A DNA stretch of 64,000 nucleotides from positions 1-64,000 of the forward strand of contig NZ_FRAA01000007.1 of assembly GCF_900142205.1 (NCBI RefSeq). Reading direction: 5' to 3'. The stretch is from Reichenbachiella agariperforans. Lineage in GTDB: Bacteria > Bacteroidota > Bacteroidia > Cytophagales > Cyclobacteriaceae. The notes beneath the pieces are model-generated. The model saw nothing but the letters and a program-made list of their open reading frames with translations, was not told the DNA's origin and made no database searches. Below are positions 57,024 through 64,000 of this stretch, piece after piece (position 1 is the first letter of the stretch; every line of letters starts with the position of its first letter). Made by a program: the position numbers and the translations under genes.

Positions 57024-57618
57024 GGTATTTCTGTTTTGTTCTAACCTGAGTTCGATTAATAAAGGAAATAAATTATCTTCTTAATTCAATGTTTTTGAAA
57101 ATTATACTGTCTGAGCGATAGCGAGTTTATAATTTTCCAGCCTTTTTGCTTCCTTTTTTGGCAATGAAAAAGGAAGCGTTTACCTGCCGGAAGCATGGCC
57201 TGTCTGGCTTGAAGACAAAGTACAATTGATGTATTTCAGAAACGGTTTTAATGAAAGTTAAAATCGGACGCAGGTTTCTAGGTATTGCATCCCTAGTGGA
57301 TGACCTAATAAATATATGCATTGGGTCGTATTGTTCACTTTTTTTGGAATATTATGAGCGATTTGGATCTAAGGATCAGCATTCTCTCCACAGGTAGCAT
57401 ACTCACGGGTCAAGAGTTCCTGAAGCAGGGGCGTTGGTTCGGGAGAGGCTACTCAGATGTATAGCAGTTTGGGGTTGTCTGTAGTACTCCGAGCATACCG
57501 TTGCTTGATATATACCTAGATTAGGGTATTGCTTGATCTAAACGGCCTTCCTAACTTTATCATATGATGATATGGAGTGAGACAAGATTCATTCTATGGC
57601 AAACAAACTCACCACACC
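57024..57618. other. Gene-less region before the copper-oxidase operon
   Basis: About 600 bases. Contains a hairpin GCTTCCTTTTTT / GAAAAAGGAAGC (57148-57177), REP-like GC-rich scraps, and repeat copy A (57361-57450). The open frames here show no family resemblance. Confidence 0.55.
57361..57450 (-). repeat. 90-bp repeat, copy A (3' remnant of a secreted-protein gene)
   Basis: 86 of 90 bases match 61581-61670. On the minus strand it encodes the tail SRTNAPASGTLDP and stop, matching the end of the protein at 61623-61952, so it is a remnant of a paralogous gene. Confidence 0.85.
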
Positions 57619-59451
57619 ATGAAATTATTCTATCTGCACAGGTTTCAAATAGTTTATATCCTGTTTTTCTCTGTTATATTCTCTTGTCAGGAGCCAGTCG
57701 ATGCACGGTTGACGACCCGAGCGACTTCAGACATTCTGAGCGAAATAGCTAATATTCAGTCGAGTCTCAGGCCATCATCAGCTCTTTTGAAGAATCAGGA
57801 GCAAGGGCTGGTTTACCTGCCATTTGCTAATCCAGAAGAAATTTCCTCCATAGATGGCAAACTTGATACTGAGATGGTAATCAAGTTTGCGACCAATCGC
57901 CTCTACAATACTATAGAAAAGAAAAATATTGAACTTTATCATCGATCATACAATGGTCGATTGGTGGGGCCTACGCTCCGAGTGAAACCTGGAGATTCGC
58001 TTCTGGTGAATTTGATTAACAAACTACCCGTCTATGAAAACCCTGGACCATGCGACCCTTACCAGCCACTACATGATGATCAGGATCCTAATATCATTGA
58101 TTCGCTCCGATTTAACAACACCAACTTACATACACATGGCCTGCATGTTTCGCCTATGGCACATGGGGACAACGTCTTTGTCAACTTGGCTCCTGGCTGT
58201 GATTTTCAAAACAGAATAGCTGTTCCGTTGGATCATGCATCAGGCACTTTCTGGTACCATGCCCATGTACACGGGTCTACGGCGATTCAGGTGTCCTCAG
58301 GGATGGGAGGGACCATCCTCATCGAGGGAGGTTTGGATGACCAACCACAAATCAAAGAGATGGATGAGAAGGTTTTCGTGATGCAGCAGATACCCTATGT
58401 GCCAGATACAGGTGCAGGAGGTGATCCGAATAGGTATGCTTTAAAGTTCATTGAGGATAAAACCTTTGGCCCAGGTACTTGGGGGGATGGAATTAAGGAT
58501 TCTACAGGTTGGAGAACGACCATCAATGGCATGGTACTGCCTGTGATCGAAATAGAATCAGAAGAAGCACAAAGGTGGCGGTTTGTACATGCAGGCGTAC
58601 GCGAGACACTCAACCTCAAACTGATCAAATCAAAGGAGGGCAAGGTGATTCATGAAAAATTATACGCTATTGCCGAAGACGGCATAGCCTATGGCTACCG
58701 CAGTGATATAGACAGTATGCTACTACAGCCAGGGTATAGGGCAGACCTATTGGTACAAGCCAAACTGACCGATGGACTCGGTCAAGACACCCTCTATCTG
58801 ATAGATGCTAGTTCTCCCGTTTTGGACGAAACGAACACTGACGAGTATGAGTCCGAAAGAGTACTCGCTCTGGTGGTGTTGAAGGCTAAGACGACTAAGC
58901 CAGTGGCTAGGCAGCTCCCCACTTCAGTAGCATTGCGCCAATATGCACCTTATCCTTCATTGGTCAATGTACCAGTTACAGACACGATGCAGTATGTTAA
59001 TTTTGAGATTAAACCTGGCGATACGACATTGTTTCAAATCAACAATGTTTCATTCGATCATAGCAATCCACCACGTACACTTGGTCTCAATAATATACAA
59101 GAATGGACACTGACCTCATCTCTAGGTGGCCACCCATTTCATATTCATATCAATCATTTTCAGATCCAGGAGCGCTACACCAAAGGGAATAACCAGTGGA
59201 TAAAGCAACAAGTGAAACCTATATGGAAAGACACTTATTTCGTACCAAGTTCAGACTCTATTGTTCTCAAAACTGTCTACAAAGACTTTGTTGGAGATTT
59301 TGTACTACACTGTCATATTTTGGATCATGAAGACCAGGGGATGATGCAGTGTGTACGTATAGATAGTGCCAATACTATTGGTAACTATCTCTTGGATCAG
59401 GGGATCGAGTTTTGTGGACCACAGTATACCAATAGCCTCACCAGTAACTAA
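57619..59451 (+). CDS. Multicopper oxidase, lipoprotein
   Basis: 610 residues from the ATG at 57619 (MKLFYLHRFQIVYILFF), chosen for the lipoprotein leader ending IFSC. Three cupredoxin domains. All four copper-site motifs are present: NLHTHGLHVSP, GTFWYHAHVHGST, GGHPFHIHINHF and HCHILDHEDQGMM (His, Cys, His, Met of the T1 site). Laccase-like: oxidises phenols or metals with O2 to water. First gene of an operon with a tyrosinase (22-base gap). Confidence 0.95.
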   Translation: MKLFYLHRFQIVYILFFSVIFSCQEPVDARLTTRATSDILSEIANIQSSLRPSSALLKNQEQGLVYLPFANPEEISSIDGKLDTEMVIKFATNRLYNTIEKKNIELYHRSYNGRLVGPTLRVKPGDSLLVNLINKLPVYENPGPCDPYQPLHDDQDPNIIDSLRFNNTNLHTHGLHVSPMAHGDNVFVNLAPGCDFQNRIAVPLDHASGTFWYHAHVHGSTAIQVSSGMGGTILIEGGLDDQPQIKEMDEKVFVMQQIPYVPDTGAGGDPNRYALKFIEDKTFGPGTWGDGIKDSTGWRTTINGMVLPVIEIESEEAQRWRFVHAGVRETLNLKLIKSKEGKVIHEKLYAIAEDGIAYGYRSDIDSMLLQPGYRADLLVQAKLTDGLGQDTLYLIDASSPVLDETNTDEYESERVLALVVLKAKTTKPVARQLPTSVALRQYAPYPSLVNVPVTDTMQYVNFEIKPGDTTLFQINNVSFDHSNPPRTLGLNNIQEWTLTSSLGGHPFHIHINHFQIQERYTKGNNQWIKQQVKPIWKDTYFVPSSDSIVLKTVYKDFVGDFVLHCHILDHEDQGMMQCVRIDSANTIGNYLLDQGIEFCGPQYTNSLTSN

Positions 59452-59473
59452 ACTTTTAAAACCATAGCGAATC

Positions 59474-60961
59474 ATGACACGAACCAAAACAATGAATGTA
59501 CATGTCTACAGACTGCTTTTAGTAGGTCTGCTCTGGGTATTGTCAGCATCACTGAGCCATGCACAGGTGATCAGAAAGAATATTGACTCCCTTAGTACCG
59601 AGGAACTAGCTGCATATCAACATGCTATACAGCTGCTAAGAGATCGTAGTGCGGACAACCCTTATCTAATGGATGGCTATGCATGGCAGGCCTGGGTGCA
59701 CAACAAGAACCGTGTTTCAGTCCCTAAGGAGAATACACTAAGTCAAGGAGATCAAGACCCTACGGCATTTTATGAAATGGCTGCTACGCAAACCTATGCT
59801 GATGGATCCTATGGGTACCCCGGTATGTGCGAGCACGGCAAGGATATCTTCTTTGTCTGGCATAGAGCGCAGTTTTATTATTTCGAAAAAGTGCTTCAAA
59901 ACACAGACCCTGAGGGTACGATTGTAGACAGCAGGGGGAATAAATGTCCTACTGCTAAGGTAGGCGTCCCGTTCTGGAATTTTACCAACGAGCCCAGTGG
60001 TACTAAATTCCCAGCGATATTTGAAGACAGCTCCTCGGTACTATATCACGCAGGTCGAAACTTACAAGTCAATCCTGATTATAGGCGTTTTACCTCTCCG
60101 TATTTGCTAGCCAAACTAATGCAAGAAAGCAATTGGTCTACATTTGGAGGATATCCAAATGCTACCCATGGTGGTTATGGTACTTTTGAAAGCCAAATGC
60201 ACAATCCGATGCATACCCCCTATATAGGAGGAGATATGACTTATCCTTCGAGAGCTGCATATGATCCGATTTTCTATTCTTTTCATGCCTACATCGATTA
60301 TATCTTTGAGGCATGGATACAAAAGCATGGCTCAGGAGATATCACATCATTAGATTACTTTTTGAGGGCGGAGCAACCCAAGGACTTTAACTTGCCAGGC
60401 TATGATCCCGGGTTAGGTGATAGACCAAATATGGGGAGAGCCGAATTGTATCTTGATATCTCTGAATTGGGCTATCAGTATTTAGCCAGAGGCAAGGATG
60501 ATTTTTATACTGAGCAGGAATTAGAGGGGCTTCTCAAGGATAAAAAGGGTCGTCCACTTGTCTTGGGAAAAAGCAAAGAGAGTCCCTACTATAGACTCTT
60601 TACCAGTAGAGTGTCATGGAGACCAGAGACTAAGGGGCAGTTGACATCTGAAACGATAACGATTAGAGCCGCTGACGTAGCTAATCCATACAGCTATAGC
60701 TATACCGAGAAAGACCCTTCTTCCTCCTACCAAATAGACCTCTATATGCATCCAGTAAAAGTGAAGCCTAATGTTTCTTTGGAAAAATTTAGAAAGAGAT
60801 ATTTTGTAGGAGCTGCCACCGCATGGCTAGATAGTAGTCATGCTCACCACATGATGGGGGAGCACAAGTTGAATGTGAACCTAACGGAAGCTATGAATGC
60901 CTTGAATCAGAATCATGCTGGAGAGGCATACCAAATAACTGTAAACTATACTAAACGATAA
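59474..60961 (+). CDS. Secreted tyrosinase-family copper enzyme
   Basis: 495 residues, or 489 from the ATG at 59492 that starts the signal peptide (YRLLLVGLLWVLSASLSHAQ). Type 3 copper centre: CuA histidines in AWVHNKN, EHGKDIFFVWHRAQF; CuB in QMHNPMHTPYI and DPIFYSFHAYIDYIFEAW. Expected to hydroxylate or oxidise phenols to quinones in the periplasm or outside. A C-terminal domain (about 370-490) contains SHAHHMMGEH. It is between the multicopper oxidase and a small partner gene. Confidence 0.93.
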   Translation: MTRTKTMNVHVYRLLLVGLLWVLSASLSHAQVIRKNIDSLSTEELAAYQHAIQLLRDRSADNPYLMDGYAWQAWVHNKNRVSVPKENTLSQGDQDPTAFYEMAATQTYADGSYGYPGMCEHGKDIFFVWHRAQFYYFEKVLQNTDPEGTIVDSRGNKCPTAKVGVPFWNFTNEPSGTKFPAIFEDSSSVLYHAGRNLQVNPDYRRFTSPYLLAKLMQESNWSTFGGYPNATHGGYGTFESQMHNPMHTPYIGGDMTYPSRAAYDPIFYSFHAYIDYIFEAWIQKHGSGDITSLDYFLRAEQPKDFNLPGYDPGLGDRPNMGRAELYLDISELGYQYLARGKDDFYTEQELEGLLKDKKGRPLVLGKSKESPYYRLFTSRVSWRPETKGQLTSETITIRAADVANPYSYSYTEKDPSSSYQIDLYMHPVKVKPNVSLEKFRKRYFVGAATAWLDSSHAHHMMGEHKLNVNLTEAMNALNQNHAGEAYQITVNYTKR

Positions 60962-60965
60962 TACC

Positions 60966-61274
60966 ATGAGTGTCTACTTCGATCCCGATATCAAAACCAT
61001 CTTTGCACCCTATGTACAGCCTATGCTCGCAGTCTCTATCGCTACCGATGAAGGTACCTTTAGTTTGGATTTGAGCAACTATGAGTCTGTATGTCAACTG
61101 AGCCAACGAATCAAAATCGCCATAGAAGGTTACAGACCTGAAACACCTACTGCACATCGTATGCCTCCAGGTGGTCCATTGCCAGATGAGTCCATTGCGA
61201 TGTACAATGAATGGCTCGAAGCTGGTATGCCCGAGAAAAAAGACGCTCTGGCTTCTGATGATCTGATTGTCTAA
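60966..61274 (+). CDS. Small cytochrome-c-like protein without heme motif
   Basis: 102 residues, 4 bases after the tyrosinase stop. The start FDPDIKTIFAPYVQPML and end RMPPGGPLPDESIAMYNEWLEAGMPE match the frame of small class I cytochrome-c-type domains found at the start of planctomycete-like oxidases, but the CxxCH heme site is missing (YVQPML stands in its place). No signal peptide. Probably a partner, chaperone or scaffold for the tyrosinase; inference. Confidence 0.8.
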   Translation: MSVYFDPDIKTIFAPYVQPMLAVSIATDEGTFSLDLSNYESVCQLSQRIKIAIEGYRPETPTAHRMPPGGPLPDESIAMYNEWLEAGMPEKKDALASDDLIV

Positions 61275-61622
61275 ACGGATTATACCTGAGATCTCAATGA
61301 TGATTGCTATGATTAGCAGAATGTATAACTCATTATAGCAATCATCAGGGTGTAGTGGTATCTGCTCTACCTTAGTTTGTACTAAAAAATAGGTTCTAAA
61401 ATAGTTAGGCCTATGTCTAAATGATTAAGAGTCAAGAGGCTGTGTATGCTTTGTACTGAAGGTTCAGTTCAGATTGGGTTGGAATGTGCTCCATTCTGAC
61501 TTTAGCTTCGGCAGTCAGTTCTATACCACGTTTTTTGAGGTGGTTTTGTATCGCGCGTACATCGTCATATTCTTCTAGGGATTTGGATTTATGGATCAGC
61601 ATTCTCTCCACAGGTAGCATAC
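61275..61622. other. Mosaic gene-scrap region
   Basis: 350 bases with no gene. 61504-61578 copies an internal piece of the VOC gene (74 of 75 bases), followed after two bases by repeat copy B (61581-61670). The order equals that of the VOC-to-57450 region with about 550 bases deleted. Confidence 0.75.
61504..61578 (-). pseudogene. VOC gene fragment
   Basis: Matches 56733-56807 at 74 of 75 bases; encodes EEYDDVRAIQNHLKKRGI and onward. No start or active-site residues remain. Confidence 0.85.
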
Positions 61623-61670
61623 TCACGGGTCAAGAGTTCCTGAAGCAGGAGCGTTGATTCGGGAGAGGCT
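61581..61670 (-). repeat. 90-bp repeat, copy B
   Basis: Second copy of 57361-57450 (86 of 90 identical). It includes the 3' end of the secreted-protein gene at 61623. Together the copies flank the copper-oxidase operon as direct repeats 4.2 kb apart. Confidence 0.88.
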
Positions 61671-61952
61671 GCAGCGATTCTCATGGGGTTCGGATATGCA
61701 GACGTACTTATAGGCTCGCCCGGCCTTGTCTTGGCAGTTGTATCCTGTAGCTCCTCCGGTATCTGTCTCACGGCAAAACCAGCCTCCTGTTTCCTTCATT
61801 TTGGACAGTTCGCTGTTGAACCTATCGACAGTCACTTCTACCTCATCAAGGTAATATTTGGTGACAGTATCTTGCTCCATCGCCAGGGCACTGCTGGATG
61901 TAGCACTCAGCACCATGATGAAAACCCAAAAAGCTTTAATTGCTTCAATCAT
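61623..61952 (-). CDS. Small secreted Cys-containing protein
   Basis: 109 residues. Signal peptide (FWVFIMVLSATSSSALA), mature part of about 85 residues with four cysteines (WFCRET, YNCQDK, YVCISE, NRCSLS), possibly two disulfides. Not recognised. A tail remnant of a paralog lies at 57361. Confidence 0.7.
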   Translation of the reverse strand: MIEAIKAFWVFIMVLSATSSSALAMEQDTVTKYYLDEVEVTVDRFNSELSKMKETGGWFCRETDTGGATGYNCQDKAGRAYKYVCISEPHENRCSLSRINAPASGTLDP

Positions 61953-62320
61953 CCTTATTGAAAAAGTGGTAGGTAAAATATGCTGTATCCCTGATATAGA
62001 ATTCTTTTTAGGTCTGACGACAAAATAGCTTCGACCTGTGAGACCAAACTAGTACAAGCTCCTCAGATATCCCAGACCATTTTCTCATTTAGACCCAATC
62101 AGTTTAGACTTATCTTGATTTGCTTCTTGCGGTCTGCAGTTACTCCGTTTTGGAGTGTACAAACCTGTGCGATTTATGCCTTGTGCCGTGTCAATAATTG
62201 TCTACCTTTTAGGATAAGAAAAAAAGACGGGAAAAAGCGAAAAAATTCGTCTCAATATTCATTCGAAAAAAACGAATCTCCGTATGCATGCTGCCATGTA
62301 TATGGTGTTAGCATAAACAC
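61953..62320. other. Upstream region of the PLP-enzyme gene
   Basis: 368 bases without a gene. It holds the inverted repeat ATTCG-A7-CGAAT (62261-62277), and GTGAGACCAAACTAGTA (62038-62054), which is almost identical to 53661-53677 upstream of HU copy 2. Confidence 0.5.
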
Positions 62321-63388
62321 ATGAAAACGGAAAAAAAACCAGACCCCAACTTCTTACAAAAAGCCATCTCACCAGAGTCCAAAAAGCTCAGTGAAATGGT
62401 CAAGGACACCTCCTTGTCGCTGCTGGATCGGATCGAGTCCTTTGAGGACATTATCAACTTAGAAGTGGGAGATACCTCTCTGTCTCGTGCCCGAAACATC
62501 GAGCGGGAGACGGGTTTTCGGCAGTTGTTTCTCAAGTTTGAGGGCGGCAATCCGACCGGCACCCAAAAGGACCGCATAGCCTTTGCGCAGTGTCTAGATG
62601 CGCTGCGCCGAGGCTATGACACGATCACCGTCGCTACCTGTGGCAACTATGGTGCTTCTGTAGCATTGGCGGCTTATTTGGCAGGTCTGCGCTGTGTGAT
62701 TCACATCCCCGAAAACTACCATACCGACCGCATCAGTGAGATGGAGATGGCAGGCGGAGAAGTGCATCGTGTCGTGGGGACCTACGAAGATACCGTACAG
62801 GCATCCAGTGAAGCTGCAGCTGCTGAAGGCTGGTATGATGCCAATCCGGGAGGAGCGAACACGGCACTACAGATTATGGCTTATGCCGAGATGGCCAACG
62901 AGATCTACGACCAGCTGAGAGACGCGCCCAAGATCATCGCAGTGCCTGTGTCCAACGGTACGCTGCTGGCAGGGATATACCGTGGTTTTGTGAGTCTCTA
63001 CAAGCGAGGCAAAACCTCGCGGGTGCCACTCATGGTGGCTGCTTCGTCTACGCACAAAAACCCCATCGTGTATTCCTTCAAAAAGGGGATGGAAAACTGT
63101 GTAGACCTGCGACCCGAAAAGATCAAGGAGACTGTGGTAAACGAGCCATTGATCAACTGGCACAGTTTCGATGGAGAGGAGGCACTGTACGCCATTCGTC
63201 AGTCCAACGGCAGTGCGCACAACATCAGCGATGAAAAAATGCTGAAAGTGTCCAAACTGCTCAAGGAAAAAGAGGGTTTGCATGTACTGCCCGCCTCGGT
63301 CGCTGGCTTGGTGGCTTTGTTAGAGATAGATGATCAAAAAGAATTAGAACCTGACCGCTATGTGGCGGTCCTTACGAGTAGAAGATGA
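62321..63388 (+). CDS. Threonine-synthase-like PLP enzyme
   Basis: 355 residues. Fold-type II PLP enzyme: PLP-lysine in GGNPTGTQKDRIAF (about residue 87), phosphate-binding TCGNYGASVALAAY and SNGTLLAGIYRG. Shorter than housekeeping threonine synthase and lacks its N-terminal lid domain. Overlaps the DgcN-like gene by ATGA, so it acts with it; substrate unknown, possibly a D-amino-acid or its precursor. Confidence 0.86.
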   Translation: MKTEKKPDPNFLQKAISPESKKLSEMVKDTSLSLLDRIESFEDIINLEVGDTSLSRARNIERETGFRQLFLKFEGGNPTGTQKDRIAFAQCLDALRRGYDTITVATCGNYGASVALAAYLAGLRCVIHIPENYHTDRISEMEMAGGEVHRVVGTYEDTVQASSEAAAAEGWYDANPGGANTALQIMAYAEMANEIYDQLRDAPKIIAVPVSNGTLLAGIYRGFVSLYKRGKTSRVPLMVAASSTHKNPIVYSFKKGMENCVDLRPEKIKETVVNEPLINWHSFDGEEALYAIRQSNGSAHNISDEKMLKVSKLLKEKEGLHVLPASVAGLVALLEIDDQKELEPDRYVAVLTSRR

Positions 63389-64000
63389 CAAAAATTATAG
63401 ATGGAAATGCTCTGGTCTATTGTGAAGGAGCTTTCAATACACCCAATGGTAAAACGGCACACGGCTTGGTTCGCTTTACGGAGCGCTACAAAGTTCTCGG
63501 TGTGATAGACTCACGGTACGCTGGCCAAGATGCGGGTGAAGTACTGGATGGCAAAAAGAACGGAATCCCTGTTTTTGCGAGTTTTTTAGAGGCACTGGAC
63601 CAAACGGATGGTGCGAAGTATTTCGTCATGGGACTCGCACCGGATGGGGGGAGGCTGCCCGATGCGGCGCGTGCAGATGTGCATGCTGCGGTGAAGAAGC
63701 GACTCAATGTAGACTCGGGCTTGCATGACTTCATGTACAAGGATGCGGAACTCGTCGCGCTGGCTAAGACCAATGGTGTCAAGCTCAGAGACATTCGCCG
63801 TACGCCTGAGCGTGAAGAGCTGCATTTTTTCTCAGGGAAGATAGAAGAGGTTAGCTGCTTGAAGCTGGCAGTGCTAGGGACGGACTCTGCGGTAGGTAAA
63901 CGTACCACGGCATGGATCATCGTGCATGGCCTGCGTCAGGCGGGCAAGAAAGCCGAAATGATAGGGACAGGACAGACGGGCTGGATGCAGGGGGCAAAGT
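63385..64000 (+). CDS. DUF1611/DgcN-family protein, 3' partial
   Basis: 205 codons visible; the frame runs off the window end. N-terminal Rossmann-like part (LGVIDSRYAGQDAGEVLDG), then a P-loop-like motif LGTDSAVGKRTTAW typical of DUF1611. Characterised relatives (DgcN) acetylate D-glutamate in D-Glu catabolism with the epimerase-fold partner DgcA, which may lie just beyond the window. Confidence 0.9.
   Translation, partial: MTKIIDGNALVYCEGAFNTPNGKTAHGLVRFTERYKVLGVIDSRYAGQDAGEVLDGKKNGIPVFASFLEALDQTDGAKYFVMGLAPDGGRLPDAARADVHAAVKKRLNVDSGLHDFMYKDAELVALAKTNGVKLRDIRRTPEREELHFFSGKIEEVSCLKLAVLGTDSAVGKRTTAWIIVHGLRQAGKKAEMIGTGQTGWMQGAK

Noticed and set aside
57127-57321. Open frame of 64 codons upstream of the copper operon
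   Set aside because: It spans a perfect hairpin and ends in a Lys/Gly-rich tail typical of read-through of such hairpins.
61432-61626. Open frame of 64 codons
   Set aside because: It is a chance fusion of the VOC scrap and repeat copy B, not a gene.

Overview
The window looks like a chromosomal segment of a marine Bacteroidota, most likely of the order Cytophagales. This is inferred from the RHS/DUF6443 giant protein, the PorE-like OmpA/PD40 protein, HU-related DNABII proteins, lipoproteins with Bacteroidota-type leaders, TAnnTTTG-type -7 boxes, and tRNA genes without an encoded CCA. No rRNA genes, CRISPR arrays or intact phage are visible.

Layout. 1-5.2 kb: 3' part of an RHS-repeat giant protein plus a small membrane protein (putative toxin/immunity pair). 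5.15-6.6 kb: a decayed REP-associated transposase (RAYT) element bounded by nested inverted repeats, a scrap of the RHS gene, and a second RAYT remnant. 6.2-7.1 kb: an HU-related gene preceded by a 22-bp-period palindrome array. 7.3-16.1 kb: envelope protein, tyrosine catabolism (HPPD, an amino-acid dehydrogenase, a divergent Lrp regulator, an iodotyrosine-deiodinase-like enzyme), a PAS histidine kinase and a PorE-like protein. 16.3-35.9 kb: ordinary core genome (lon, hslU, rsmG, an ECF sigma factor, tgt, lptG-like, crcB, comEC, phoH, a SAM-hydroxide adenosyltransferase gene, tRNA-Leu). 36.4-44.9 kb: katG, the araB-araD-araA operon, and an FAH-family enzyme. 45-51.5 kb: a leftward run of aldo/keto reductase, lipoprotein, giant ABCG-type transporter and MFS permease. 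51.6-62 kb: accessory region with a ParE remnant, a DUF4062 protein behind a 26-bp perfect palindrome, a second HU-related gene with its own 22-bp-period array, a SIP reductase/AraC pair, a VOC protein, and a copper-oxidase operon (multicopper oxidase, tyrosinase, small cytochrome-like protein) lying between two copies of a ~90-bp repeat. 62.3-64 kb: a threonine-synthase-like PLP enzyme overlapping a DgcN/DUF1611 gene cut by the window end.

The most unusual signal is the pair of HU-related loci, 47 kb apart. Each has a different short palindrome repeated at exactly 22-bp intervals upstream. Both also share a 31-bp inverted-repeat block and a 15-bp sequence just before the start codon. This looks like a repeated locus type with private operator or iteron sequences. 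The copper-oxidase operon with a heme-less cytochrome-like partner, the deiodinase in a tyrosine-degradation cluster, and the RAYT element frameshifted by a REP-like insert are the next most interesting. All functional calls rest on reading sequence and motifs only; no searches were run.
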